Position numbers and translations under genes: made by a program. From the NCBI RefSeq assembly GCF_001425625.1, contig NZ_LMCP01000011.1:40559-104558 (forward strand): DNA of 64,000 nt, in the 5' to 3' direction. Below the pieces are notes generated by a model, which did no database searches, was not told the origin of the DNA, and worked only from the letters and a program-made list of their open reading frames with translations. The first letter of the stretch is position 1, and the number at the start of each line of letters is the position of its first letter. This document shows positions 25,676-35,080 of the stretch, in pieces. Source of the DNA: Mesorhizobium sp. Root102 (GTDB lineage Bacteria > Pseudomonadota > Alphaproteobacteria > Rhizobiales > Rhizobiaceae).

Positions 25676-26554
25676 ATGCTTATTCTAAGAGACATTCTGC
25701 TTAGCGCGCTCACGCTGGGAGCGCTCTATGCCGCCAGTTCAGTTGCCTTGTCGTTGATCTGGGGCAGCGTAGGAATGCTCAATCTCGCCCACGGCGCCTA
25801 CCTCGCGGTAGGCGCCTATGGCTCCCTCATCCTGGTCAACTGGTTGGGCTTTCCCTGGTGGGCGGGTGTGATCGGCGGTGCCGCCGGCGGAATGCTCATG
25901 GGCCTGATAACCCATGTGCTCCTTCTGCGCTGGGTATTTGCCAAGCCCAATTTCGAGATCAACATCATCATCTTGACGATGGCTCTTTCGACAATCGTCA
26001 TCGATATGATCAACAATTTGATCGGGCCGACATCGGCCCGACAACCATTCAATCTCGACGGCCGCATCGACATCGGCGGATCGGGGATCGCATATCAAAC
26101 CCTGCTTATCGTTGCCGGGTGCGCCGTCATGATCGTGGTGCTGCAGCTGGTCATGAAAAAGACCAAGCTGGGGCGGGCGATCCGTGCAGTCTCTCAGGAG
26201 CCAACGGCGGCGCGACTGAACGGAATTCCGCTGCAGACTGTCGTTTTGAAGGTGATGTTGCTTGCCGGCTTCGTCGCTGGCACCTCAGGTGTGCTCCTGA
26301 CGGCCTTCACCACCGTCTATCCCACGGTCGGTCTCGACCCCCTGCTCAAGGCGCTGATCATTTGCGTCGTCGGCGGGCTGGGCAGCATCCCAGGGGCGCT
26401 CATCGCCGCATTCATGCTCGCCCTGGTCGAGGTGCTCGTTCAATACGGGCTGGGAACCAAATGGGGTTTCCCAGCGCTGCTTGTCGCGGTGGTCTTCGTC
26501 CTCATCCTTCGTCCCAATGGTCTGTTTGGCCAAAGCGCCCAGGTCAGGAACTAA
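25676..26554 (+). CDS. ABC importer permease, LivH type (module 2)
   Basis: 292 residues, about eight membrane segments. LivH signs are GALYAASSVALSLIWGSVGMLNLAHGAYLAVGAY at the N-terminus, the coupling helix AVSQEPTAARLNGI near residue 180 and CVVGGLGSIPGALIAAF. GGGAG-type spacing upstream is modest (GCAGGGAG then 12 bases). It follows the binding protein by 49 bases. Confidence 0.94.
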   Translation: MLILRDILLSALTLGALYAASSVALSLIWGSVGMLNLAHGAYLAVGAYGSLILVNWLGFPWWAGVIGGAAGGMLMGLITHVLLLRWVFAKPNFEINIIILTMALSTIVIDMINNLIGPTSARQPFNLDGRIDIGGSGIAYQTLLIVAGCAVMIVVLQLVMKKTKLGRAIRAVSQEPTAARLNGIPLQTVVLKVMLLAGFVAGTSGVLLTAFTTVYPTVGLDPLLKALIICVVGGLGSIPGALIAAFMLALVEVLVQYGLGTKWGFPALLVAVVFVLILRPNGLFGQSAQVRN

Positions 26555-26556
26555 CC

Positions 26557-27594
26557 ATGTCGAATGACCGGCTTCGAAAAGATATCTTTGTTGCGGTTGC
26601 CGTGTTCGCTGGGCTGGCGGTCCTTCCGCTTGCCGCCCCGAGCAGCTATGTCCTGGGGCAGGCTACGCTGTTCCTCATCTGGGCAGCGGTGGTGACGCAG
26701 TGGAATCTGGTGCTTGGCGTCGCCGGCATCCTGTCGATCGGACAAATGGCGCTCTTTGCAGCTGGCGGGTATGCGGTTGCCCTGCTGGGCCTCTATTTTT
26801 CGATCTCGCCTTGGTGGTCGTTGCCGATCGCAGGCCTCGCTGGGATGGCCGTTAGCCTGCTGATGGGAAGCGCGACACTGAGGTTACGAGGGGCATACGT
26901 CGTGGTGGTCACCCTGGCGATCGCCATGGTCATGTACCAGTTGATCGTCACGGATGTTGAGTGCTTCCGAAAGCTCGAAATTGCTTGCTACTCGCTAACC
27001 GGCGGGGCAAGGGGTCTGGCTCGTTTCGGTGATTTCGGGTTCACGAAACTCTTCGGCTACAAGCTCGTCGCAACCGCTGACTATTTGCTGGCGCTTGCGT
27101 GTTTGGCACTTGGAACGCTGTTTGCCATCGTCGTCGTGCACAGCCCTTATGGACGCGCATTCCAGGCGATGCGCGACAACGAGGTTTGTGCCGCAGCGCG
27201 AGGCATAGGGGTTGCCAAGTATCAGCTGATCGTTTTTGCCGCTGCCGGCTTTTTCACGGGTCTGGCCGGCGGCGTCTATGCCGGCGTCATGAAGACTTTC
27301 GGCCCTCAAGTGCTGGAGTTGCCGACGCTTCTCTTCCTGCTCTCGATGATGGTCGTCGGAGGGCGGGGCAGGGTGTGGGGGCCGATCCTCGGAACGATCG
27401 CTTTGGCTGTCGTGGATGAATCCTTCCGCGACCTGGCTCAGTGGCGAAACACTTCATATGCCCTCGTGCTTATACTTATTCTGCTGTTCATGCCTGAAGG
27501 CCTGGCAGGTCGTCTCGGTTGGCTGCTAACGGACCTGCCTTCCAGGTTCGGCGGCCTGTTCGGCACGCGCAAGAGCACGTGGGGGCAGCCATGA
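26557..27594 (+). CDS. ABC importer permease, LivM type (module 2)
   Basis: 345 residues from the ATG three bases after the LivH-type stop; the frame is open far upstream but that part is antifamily sequence inside the previous gene. About nine membrane segments, NLVLGVAGILSIGQMALFAAGGY near residue 50, the coupling loop MRDNEVCAAARGIG near residue 200 and VVGGRGRVWGPILGT. It overlaps the LivG-type gene by four bases. Confidence 0.94.
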   Translation: MSNDRLRKDIFVAVAVFAGLAVLPLAAPSSYVLGQATLFLIWAAVVTQWNLVLGVAGILSIGQMALFAAGGYAVALLGLYFSISPWWSLPIAGLAGMAVSLLMGSATLRLRGAYVVVVTLAIAMVMYQLIVTDVECFRKLEIACYSLTGGARGLARFGDFGFTKLFGYKLVATADYLLALACLALGTLFAIVVVHSPYGRAFQAMRDNEVCAAARGIGVAKYQLIVFAAAGFFTGLAGGVYAGVMKTFGPQVLELPTLLFLLSMMVVGGRGRVWGPILGTIALAVVDESFRDLAQWRNTSYALVLILILLFMPEGLAGRLGWLLTDLPSRFGGLFGTRKSTWGQP

Positions 27595-28406
27595 ACGCCT
27601 CCGCGACCCATGGCAATATCCTGAGCGTTGAAGGCCTTACCAAGCGCTACGGCGCAATGGCGGCAGTCAGCGATCTCACCTTCAACGTCAAGCCAGGCGA
27701 AGTTCTTGGCATTGGTGGGCCCAATGGCGCGGGCAAGACGACGCTTTTCGACACCATCTCGGGAGTTTCCAGGGCTAGCGCAGGCACAGTGATCTTCGAC
27801 GGGAACGACATATCGAACCTTTCTGCGGCGCAGATCTGCCATCTCGGCATAGCTAGGACGTTTCAGCTCAATGCCGTCTTTGACACCATGACCGTGCGGG
27901 AGAACCTGCAGAGCTCCGCTTACTTCGGTACCAGGAACCGGATCGTGCCATCGCTGCGATTTGATAAGGAGGCCAAGGAGCAAGCAGACGAAGCGATGGA
28001 AGTCACTGGACTGCAAGAGCTCGCCGGGACTGTTGCGGCGTCGCTCCCGATCCTGCAGCGCAAGCTTTTGATGACCGCATCCGCGATCGCCAGTCGGCCA
28101 AAGCTGCTCCTGCTCGACGAGCCAGTCGGCGGCCTCAATAGCAAAGAAATCGATCATTGTGCTGGCGTCTTTCGGCGGCTGCGCGACTACCACGGCATGA
28201 CCATCGTGCTGATCGAGCACATCATGAGCTTCATGACCGCACTCTCCGACAACGTCATTATCCTGCACCATGGCCGCAAGCTCTATGAAGGATCGGCCAA
28301 GGGACTGGCCGACGACAAGGAGGTGGTCGAAGTCTATCTCGGAACTGCCGGCGCGAGTGCGGTGAGAGCGGCCGCAACGGAGAGGCTTTCACATGGCGTT
28401 GCTTGA
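27591..28406 (+). CDS. ABC importer ATPase, LivG type (module 2)
   Basis: 271 residues from the ATG overlapping the previous stop. GPNGAGKTT (Walker A, near residue 39), LPILQRKLLMTASAIA in the signature position and LLLLDEPVGGL (Walker B), then IEHIMSFM as the His loop. The signature is altered (LPILQRK in place of LSGGQ), as in some LivG subunits. The last 14 bases overlap the LivF-type gene. Confidence 0.93.
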   Translation: MNASATHGNILSVEGLTKRYGAMAAVSDLTFNVKPGEVLGIGGPNGAGKTTLFDTISGVSRASAGTVIFDGNDISNLSAAQICHLGIARTFQLNAVFDTMTVRENLQSSAYFGTRNRIVPSLRFDKEAKEQADEAMEVTGLQELAGTVAASLPILQRKLLMTASAIASRPKLLLLDEPVGGLNSKEIDHCAGVFRRLRDYHGMTIVLIEHIMSFMTALSDNVIILHHGRKLYEGSAKGLADDKEVVEVYLGTAGASAVRAAATERLSHGVA

Positions 28407-29106
28407 AATCGAAGGGCTATGTGGCTCTTACGGCGGCGGAGATGTGATTGAGGACATTTCCCTGCAGATGGCAGAGGGGGAGGTTTTCGGTCTCGTTGGC
28501 CCCAACGGCCATGGCAAGACCACGCTTCTGAGGGCGATTTCCGGTCTGTTGCCCCGTCAGCGAGGGATCGTGCGTTTCAACGGCCACGCAATCGACGGGT
28601 TGGCGCCAGAGACGATTGCAACGCGTGGTGTCGTACATGTGCCGCAGGGCGACCTTGTCTACAAGGACATGTCGGTACTCGAAAACCTTCTGGTCGGCGG
28701 GTATGCCAACGCCTCATCCGAGCAGACACGCAGCCGGCTCGACTTTGTCTTCGAGCTCTTTCCAAAGCTGGAGCAACGGACAGGACAAACGGCAAGTTCG
28801 CTATCGGGGGGCGAACGACGCATGCTGGGCATCGGGCGTGGACTGATGATGGCCGAAGCAAAGCTCTTGATGCTTGATGAACCGTCGCTGGGCCTGGCCC
28901 CGATTGTAATCGAAGCCATATACGGCACGATCCAGAGATTGAGACAGGTGGGCCTCACGATCCTCATTGTCGAGGAGAATGTAAGCCGCATTGCATCAGT
29001 GGCCGACCATTTGAGCATACTGAACCGCGGCCGCACCGTGTGGAGTGGCAATTCTGGTGAACTGAGCAGTCGCCGGGAGCTGATGGAGACGTATCTCGGA
29101 ATTTGA
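28393..29106 (+). CDS. ABC importer ATPase, LivF type (module 2)
   Basis: 237 residues with GPNGHGKTT in the Walker A position (a His where most have Ala), VPQGDLVYKDMSVLENL in the LivF loop, LSGGERRMLGIGRGLM and LLMLDEPSLGLAP. GVGPNGHGKT variants are seen in this subfamily. It completes the second five-gene importer. The MFS gene begins 74 bases downstream. Confidence 0.93.
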   Translation: MALLEIEGLCGSYGGGDVIEDISLQMAEGEVFGLVGPNGHGKTTLLRAISGLLPRQRGIVRFNGHAIDGLAPETIATRGVVHVPQGDLVYKDMSVLENLLVGGYANASSEQTRSRLDFVFELFPKLEQRTGQTASSLSGGERRMLGIGRGLMMAEAKLLMLDEPSLGLAPIVIEAIYGTIQRLRQVGLTILIVEENVSRIASVADHLSILNRGRTVWSGNSGELSSRRELMETYLGI

Positions 29107-29180
29107 ATCGCGCCGCGGGTCACTCCTCTGGCTGCAAACACGCTGTGTGGCGCAACGAACAGTCATGCCGGAAGGTTGCT

Positions 29181-30362
29181 ATGGCCAACGATCAGACAGC
29201 GAGCGCAAGACAAGGTCGCATAGGTCGTCTGCTTGGTGCGGCTATTCTCATCAACGTGGCAATGGGTGCCATATACGCGTGGGGCGTCTTCCTCCTCCCC
29301 CTCGAAAACTATTTGTCGATCTCACGGGGCGAACTCAGCACCTGTCCCACAGTTGCTCTCATCTTTTTCACGGCAGGCATGGTCCTGCACGATCGCCTGC
29401 TTCGGACACTAGGCCGTCGCCGGTTCTGTGTGTTGGCGTTTGCCCTTGCGGGTGGCGGACATCTCCTATTCGCGGCAATACCTGCCTATTGGTCTTTGCT
29501 CGTCGGCTATGGCGGTCTTTTCGGTTTTGGGTCAGGGCTGGGATATGGTCTGGCCCTTGCTCTGACTTCCCAAACCGCTCCGCATAAACGGGCACTGGCC
29601 ATTGGAATAACGATGGCGGCATTCTCCTCCAACGGCATCGTTTTGCCGCTAGCGCTGACGGGTATCGTCCAGTCCTATGGACCTGCTTATGTCTTCGGAT
29701 TGCTTGGCGTGGCGATCCTGGCAATCGGCGGTTGTTCAATCACGCTGCTCTGGACGGAGCGAGAAGAGCGAACCGATCGGGTCAAATCGTACCAACCGCA
29801 TGTCACATCCATCGAGACATCGGGCTGGAACTTTATCCAGCTTGCGATAATTTTTTTCTGCATATGCTTTGTAGGTTTAATGACGGTCTCGCAACTTGCA
29901 GGGATGGTGTCGGCGCACGGCCTTGATGCCTTTGTTGGCTACAGCCTCTCGATTTTCACGCTCGGATATCTGTTGGGATCGCTCTTAGGAGGACAGGTGG
30001 TGCACAGGCTTGGCGGTTGGAAAACGCTGCTACTGGCTAGTCTCGTCACTGCAGTTGGCCTGGTGTTCCTTGATTTCAGGCTACCCGCGCTCGTCCTGAT
30101 TGGGGCGGCGTTGATCGGGACAACTTTTGGGTCATCGGCGTCACTTATGCCGACGCTTGTCGGGCAGCTCTACGGGGTTGAAAGAATTGGTGAAATCTAT
30201 GGCCGCCTGATGATTTCCTACGGCTTGGCAGGGCTCGTCGCGCCTTGGGGAACCGGTGCGCTTTACGGCGCATTCGGCGACTATAGGCCGGCAATCGTCG
30301 CCGGCTTGGGGATGTGCTTGATCTCGGGGGCTCTCGCTTTCAGCCTCCGACAGTCTCGGTGA
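29181..30362 (+). CDS. MFS transporter, oxalate/formate antiporter-like
   Basis: 393 residues from the ATG five bases after GGAAGG; upstream in-frame codons lack hydrophobic or family character. About 12 membrane segments. The start (LLGAAILINVAMGAIYAWGVFLLPL) and the GSGLGYGLALALTSQTAPHKRALAIGI block are typical of the OFA-like MFS group, which moves small carboxylates. Being last in the hydantoinase module, it may import or export an acid from that pathway. Substrate and direction are not shown by the sequence. Confidence 0.88.
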   Translation: MANDQTASARQGRIGRLLGAAILINVAMGAIYAWGVFLLPLENYLSISRGELSTCPTVALIFFTAGMVLHDRLLRTLGRRRFCVLAFALAGGGHLLFAAIPAYWSLLVGYGGLFGFGSGLGYGLALALTSQTAPHKRALAIGITMAAFSSNGIVLPLALTGIVQSYGPAYVFGLLGVAILAIGGCSITLLWTEREERTDRVKSYQPHVTSIETSGWNFIQLAIIFFCICFVGLMTVSQLAGMVSAHGLDAFVGYSLSIFTLGYLLGSLLGGQVVHRLGGWKTLLLASLVTAVGLVFLDFRLPALVLIGAALIGTTFGSSASLMPTLVGQLYGVERIGEIYGRLMISYGLAGLVAPWGTGALYGAFGDYRPAIVAGLGMCLISGALAFSLRQSR

Positions 30363-30447
30363 CTGCGCAGGCCGTTGTCGCTTCCTATCCTTCACCCACA
30401 TCGGATGCCGCAGCCTGCGGCAAGAGTCATGCTCGGCGGGTAAAAAA

Positions 30448-30486
30448 CTCTACAAGCCTATTGACGAGTTTGTCATAATGTATAAG
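30448..30486 (+). promoter_or_regulatory. Promoter sharing the CTCTACAA / CCTATTGAC element
   Basis: CTCTACAA (30448-30455) and CCTATTGAC (30457-30465) recur from the promoter at 20.2 kb, where four bases rather than one lie between them. As there, the TTGACG hexamer (30461-30466) is followed 14 bases later by a TATA-type hexamer, TATAAG (30481-30486). The second repeat copy is not kept. It lies 71 bases upstream of the flavoenzyme gene. Confidence 0.5.
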
Positions 30487-30556
30487 GTTTTGTGAGGTGC
30501 CGGCGCCGGGTCATGACAAAATGTGGCCCGACCATGCCAAAAGTCCGAGGTAACAA

Positions 30557-32998
30557 ATGACCCATCCCAAGCACGCCCAGGTTGTCATCGTTGGTGGCGG
30601 CATCATCGGAGTCAGCATCGCCTATCACCTGACAAAACTGGGGTGGCGCGATGTGGTGCTGCTCGAGCGGGGCCAGCTGACTTGCGGTACGACCTGGCAT
30701 GCTGCCGGGCTGGTAATGCAGCTGCGTACGACGCATACAATGACTGAGCTTTGCCGATACGGAACACGGCTGTTTGACGAGTTGAAAAAGGAGACTGGTC
30801 AAGACACGGGTTTTCGTCGCACCGGTAGCTTGCCGATTGCAAGAACGCCTGATCGCCTTATTGAGATAGCCCGGCTGGTATCCCTGGGGAAAAGCTTCGA
30901 CGTCGAAGCCCACATGCTCTCTCCGCGAGAGATCAAGGATCTTTACCCTCTGCTCGATGAATCCCACATTGTCGGCGGCGCATTCATTCCGGGCGATGGT
31001 CAGACCAACCCGGTCGATTCGACACAGGCACTTGCCAAGGGCGCGCGCGCCGGTGGCGCGCGCATCTTCGAGAATGTGTCGGTGACAGGCTTCGAGATCG
31101 AGCGAGATCAAGTCAAGGGCGTTGTTACGGATCAAGGCGTCATAAAATGCGACGTTGCAGTCTTGTGCGCAGGCGCATGGTCGCGGGATCTCGGAAGGCT
31201 AGCTGGCGTCAACGTGCCTCTCTACGCCGCCGAACACATGTACATAACCACGGAAGCTGACGCTGCGATCCCGAAGAACCTGCCTGTGTTGCGCGACACC
31301 GATGGCTATATCTACATCAAGGAAGATGCGGGAAAGCTCCTGGTAGGCGCATTCGAGCCGCTGGCAAAATCGCTGCCCATGGAGCAGCTGCCGCATCGCT
31401 TCGAATTCGGCGAGTTACCCGAGGATTGGGCGCAGTTCGAATTGCCGATGTCCAAGGCGATGGAGGTTGTGCCTCTGCTGCAGTCTCTTGGCATTCGTCA
31501 CTTCATGAACGGACCCGAGAGCTTTACGCCTGACAACAAGTTCATCATCGGCGAAACGCCCGAGGTCAAAGGGTTTTATGTCGCCGCCGGATTCAACTCG
31601 CAAGGGATTCTCAGCGCCGCCGGCGTTGGAAAGGCATTGTCCGAATGGATCGTCGCCGGCGAGCCCACGATCGACTTGTCCGAAGTCGATATCGCCCGCT
31701 TCCACAAATTTCAGGGCAACCGCAAATATCTGCAGGAGCGGATATCGGAAAGCTTGGGCCTTCTTTACGCGATGCACTGGCCGCATCGCCAGTTCGAAAC
31801 AGCGCGACCCGTGCGCGAGACGCCCTTGTATGCGAGGCTCAAGGCCCGGAACGCGGTTTTCGGAACCGCGGCCGGGTGGGAGCGGGCAAACTGGTTCGCA
31901 CCAGAGGGGGAACGTCGCGAATACATCTATTCTTATGGCAGGCAGAATTGGTTTGACGCGGTCGCGGAAGAGCACCGCGCAGCACGGGAAGCCGTCGCGC
32001 TCTTCGACCTGTCTTCGTTTGGAAAGACCTTTATTGAAGGTCCTGATGCAGAGACGGAATTGCAGCGCATCTGCGCCAACGATATGGCGGTCGCGACCGA
32101 CAAGATCGTCTATACTCAAATGCTGAACTCTCGAGGCGGCATTGTCGCTGATGTTACGTTCACGCGGATGTCCGAACAGCGCTACATGATGGTGACGGCC
32201 GCGGCGAGCCAGGCCCAGGACATGAACTGGGTTAGACGCAATTTGCGGGAAGGGGCGCAGGTAACGGTCACTGACGTAACGTCTGGATTTGCGGTACTAT
32301 CGGTGATGGGGCCGCGCGCACGCGCGCTTCTTGAAGCCGTGTCCAATGCCGATTTCTCCAATGAAGCCTTTCCGTTCGGTACCGCGCAGGAAATCGAAAT
32401 CGGTTATGCTAAGGCGCATGCGCTCAGGGTTACCTATGTGGGGGAACTGGGCTGGGAATTGTATCTACCGACAGAGTTCGCTGGCCCGGTGTTCGATCTC
32501 CTACTCAAAGAAGGCGAGCCGCTAGGGCTTCGCTTGGCCGGATACCATGCGCTGGATTCGCTGCGAAGCGAGAAGGGATATCGCCATTTCGGCCATGACG
32601 TGACGCCCGGCGATACGCCTTTGGAGGCCGGTCTCGCCTTTGCGGTATCGCTGAAGAAGAGTGAAGATTTCATCGGCCGTGCAGCGTTGGAAAAGCAGAA
32701 GGCTGAAGGGCTCAAGCGCCGCGTTGTTTTCCTTCGCCTGGAAAGTCCGGAGCCTATCCTCCTCCACGACGAGCCGATCCTGCGCAATGATCAAATCGTC
32801 GGCAGGACAACTTCGGCTGCCTATGGGTACACAGTCGGCAGTTCGGTGGCTCAGGGCTATGTGGACGTGCCGGCATCGGATTGGAAATCCTGGCTATCGG
32901 ACGGGCGCTTCGAGGTGGAACTCGCGGGGGTCCGCCATACGGCGATTTGTCAGTCGAGACCATTCTACGATCCCGACAATATCCGCATCCGCTCATAG
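30557..32998 (+). CDS. Dimethylglycine/sarcosine dehydrogenase-like flavoprotein with GcvT domain
   Basis: 813 residues. Residues 8-390 form a DAO-type FAD domain with VIVGGGIIGVSIAYHL and GTTWHAAGLV; the His in that last motif is the usual site of covalent FAD attachment in this family. Residues 430 to the end match the GcvT folate-binding domains (SSFGKTFIEGPDAE, YVGELGWELYLPTEFAGPVFD, YRHFGHDVTPGDTPLEAGL). Such enzymes oxidatively demethylate N-methyl amino acids and pass the one-carbon unit to tetrahydrofolate. N-methylated product from the upstream hydantoinase (sarcosine from N-methylhydantoin, for example) would be a logical substrate, which is inference. Confidence 0.92.
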   Translation: MTHPKHAQVVIVGGGIIGVSIAYHLTKLGWRDVVLLERGQLTCGTTWHAAGLVMQLRTTHTMTELCRYGTRLFDELKKETGQDTGFRRTGSLPIARTPDRLIEIARLVSLGKSFDVEAHMLSPREIKDLYPLLDESHIVGGAFIPGDGQTNPVDSTQALAKGARAGGARIFENVSVTGFEIERDQVKGVVTDQGVIKCDVAVLCAGAWSRDLGRLAGVNVPLYAAEHMYITTEADAAIPKNLPVLRDTDGYIYIKEDAGKLLVGAFEPLAKSLPMEQLPHRFEFGELPEDWAQFELPMSKAMEVVPLLQSLGIRHFMNGPESFTPDNKFIIGETPEVKGFYVAAGFNSQGILSAAGVGKALSEWIVAGEPTIDLSEVDIARFHKFQGNRKYLQERISESLGLLYAMHWPHRQFETARPVRETPLYARLKARNAVFGTAAGWERANWFAPEGERREYIYSYGRQNWFDAVAEEHRAAREAVALFDLSSFGKTFIEGPDAETELQRICANDMAVATDKIVYTQMLNSRGGIVADVTFTRMSEQRYMMVTAAASQAQDMNWVRRNLREGAQVTVTDVTSGFAVLSVMGPRARALLEAVSNADFSNEAFPFGTAQEIEIGYAKAHALRVTYVGELGWELYLPTEFAGPVFDLLLKEGEPLGLRLAGYHALDSLRSEKGYRHFGHDVTPGDTPLEAGLAFAVSLKKSEDFIGRAALEKQKAEGLKRRVVFLRLESPEPILLHDEPILRNDQIVGRTTSAAYGYTVGSSVAQGYVDVPASDWKSWLSDGRFEVELAGVRHTAICQSRPFYDPDNIRIRS

Positions 32999-33093
32999 GC
33001 GGGGGCGTTGTCGAATATCGACGTTCCGGTCTCAACAGGGCAAGGAGTGGCCATTGCCGGCAGACATGTGAACTTGTGCGTTGAGGCTTGCAG

Positions 33094-34188
33094 ATGACAG
33101 AAACCTGGCCAATCGACCGCTATGATCGTGAAACATCTATAGGCGAAGAGTTGCAACGCCCTTCGCACTTTGGAATGCGATTTTCCCATTTGGATGGAAG
33201 CGGAAAAGCACCGGCAAAAATGCACCTGCTGTTGTCACCAGGCTTTTCGCAACTGACCCTTTCATCGTTTGTCGATCCACTTCGCTGTGCCAACTTGCTA
33301 GCGAAGGAAAGATCGTTCGATTGGCGGATTCTTGAGGCCGATGGGAAACCCGTCGTCAGTTCGAGCGGTATGACCATGGAGGTCGATGGGTCTCTCGATA
33401 TTTGGGATGCCGGGGGCGAGCATGCCGCCTTGGTCTTGATTGGCGGCGACCATATTGAGCAGCAGACATCGCCGCGATTGAACGCCTTTTTGCGCAACCA
33501 GTCCCGTCGCAATGTCCCGATTTATGCCCTTGGCACCGCGACCTGGCTATTAGCGGAGGCAGGACTTTTGCACAGCGGAGCACGATGTACCATCCATTGG
33601 AGCAAGCTTGCTGCTCTCTCTGAGAAATATCGGGATCTGGTAGCAGAGGATGTCTTGTTCGTTCGGCACGGAAACCTGACAACGTGCGCCGGCGAGTTCG
33701 CAGCCTTCGACCTTGCAGTTGAGATTATTGAACATCGCCTTGGAGGCGATATGGCACGGTTCGTCTGTGAGCAACTGACTGCAGACCGCCGGCGAGCCGG
33801 CGGAAGCTGGCAGTCGATCCCTCCGGGACTGAGATACGTGGGGGCCGCTGCGAAGGTGATACAAATTGCGAAACTTATGGAAAGGAATCTCGAAGAGCCG
33901 CTCTCCCTCGAAGATCTTGCACGACGGGTGTCCCTGTCGCGTCGCCAGGTCGAGCGATTGTTCGAGAAACATCTGAACACCACGCCCTTGCAACATTACC
34001 TGTCGCTTCGATTGCGGAAAGCCAGGCAGCTCCTCGAGATGACAAGCATGCCGGTGGTCGATGTGGCCGTCGCATGCGGCTTTGTCTCGTCGTCACATTT
34101 TGCGAAATGCTTCAAGGATCACTTTCGGTTGCCTCCGAGCAAGACGCGAGCGACGTTCGTTGAACTTGCGCGCCGCTCAGCCGCATAG
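33094..34188 (+). CDS. GlxA-type AraC regulator (DJ-1/PfpI domain plus AraC HTH)
   Basis: 364 residues from the ATG; a TTG two codons upstream is possible. Residues 40-215 are a DJ-1/PfpI-like ligand domain (HLLLSPGFSQLTLSSFVDPLRCAN, ALVLIGG, TATWLLAEAGLL). Residues 255-350 hold two AraC helix-turn-helix units (LSLEDLARRVSLSRRQVERLF and VVDVAVACGFVSSSHFAKCF). Relatives such as GbdR and CdhR govern glycine betaine, dimethylglycine and carnitine use, which suits its place after the dimethylglycine-dehydrogenase-like gene. It probably activates that gene. Confidence 0.92.
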   Translation: MTETWPIDRYDRETSIGEELQRPSHFGMRFSHLDGSGKAPAKMHLLLSPGFSQLTLSSFVDPLRCANLLAKERSFDWRILEADGKPVVSSSGMTMEVDGSLDIWDAGGEHAALVLIGGDHIEQQTSPRLNAFLRNQSRRNVPIYALGTATWLLAEAGLLHSGARCTIHWSKLAALSEKYRDLVAEDVLFVRHGNLTTCAGEFAAFDLAVEIIEHRLGGDMARFVCEQLTADRRRAGGSWQSIPPGLRYVGAAAKVIQIAKLMERNLEEPLSLEDLARRVSLSRRQVERLFEKHLNTTPLQHYLSLRLRKARQLLEMTSMPVVDVAVACGFVSSSHFAKCFKDHFRLPPSKTRATFVELARRSAA

Positions 34189-34375
34189 CGGGTGTGCGGC
34201 CTGCCAAGATTGTGGGGCCGGCTATGGCGGCAGGGACGAAAGGCGACCAGAGAGAGTACAGAGCCAGCCCTAACTGTTCTGCGTCGCGGTGAATCCTGCG
34301 GCGAAAGGGCGGTCCATCATCGTGGACCTGATATCGAATGCGTCGCGGCGCGATGCCAGAAGCGATGAAAGGTCG

Positions 34376-35023
34376 ATGGCGAAAGAAGAGAAGCTGAAGA
34401 TAGTGCTCGTCGAGCGCAGCGCGCTGATCGTTTCAGCGTTGCGCGACTTGATCGGTCGCGACCATCGCTTCGAACTTGTCGAAAGCCTGCCAGCTGGCGA
34501 AATGTTTGTTGAAAGGTTGATGACGGAGCGCATCAGCTTCGACGTCGCCCTGGTCGGCTGGCAACTGATTGATATGGATGCCGGCGAAGTTCTTCTTGAA
34601 CTTCAGCGCCGACAACTGGCGGCACGCATCGTGGTTCTCTGCAACGAAAATGACGCGCATATCCTCAAAAGGTGTGTTCGCCTCGGTGCACAGGGGTTCT
34701 GCTACCAGTTCGATGACCCAGGGGTTCTGTTTGACACCCTGCTTGCCGTTGCCAACGATCGGATCTGTATTCCACGAATTGATCTCACTCGCATAAATGA
34801 GACGCCGCTCTCGAAGTTGACGGTCCGTGAGGTCGAGTTGTTGGCCGTGCTATCCGACGGATGGACCAACCTGCAAATAGCCACGCGCACGGGAATTTCC
34901 GAAAACACGGTCAAATACCATCTTAAGAATCTTTATGACAAACTTAGCGTTCGCAATCGCGCCATGGCGGTTGCGCTCTTCGCCGCTGAGCGCAAGAACG
35001 TTGCTGTCCCGCATAGATGGTGA
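34376..35023 (+). CDS. LuxR-family response regulator with degenerate receiver
   Basis: 215 residues from the ATG; GTG at 34289 would add an unlikely 29-residue tail. Residues 6-125 have a receiver fold, but the key positions are lost. The acidic pair after strand 1 is ER (LVERSAL), the phospho-Asp position after strand 3 is Gly (DVALVGWQ), and the Lys after strand 5 is Gln (CYQFDD). Residues 148-205 are an intact LuxR/FixJ helix-turn-helix (LTVREVELLAVLSDGWTNLQIATRTGI, then VKYHLKNLYDKL). It probably acts without Asp phosphorylation. No histidine kinase is adjacent. Confidence 0.9.
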   Translation: MAKEEKLKIVLVERSALIVSALRDLIGRDHRFELVESLPAGEMFVERLMTERISFDVALVGWQLIDMDAGEVLLELQRRQLAARIVVLCNENDAHILKRCVRLGAQGFCYQFDDPGVLFDTLLAVANDRICIPRIDLTRINETPLSKLTVREVELLAVLSDGWTNLQIATRTGISENTVKYHLKNLYDKLSVRNRAMAVALFAAERKNVAVPHRW

Positions 35024-35080
35024 GGTGGGCTCGTCGAGGCGATGGTTTCGCCGAAAACCCTATTGTGAGAGCTTGTGCAG

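Noticed and set aside
25858..26556. Long N-terminal extension of the second LivM-type permease
   Set aside because: The upstream part is arginine/histidine-rich and overlaps the LivH-type gene in another frame; the real start is the ATG at 26557.
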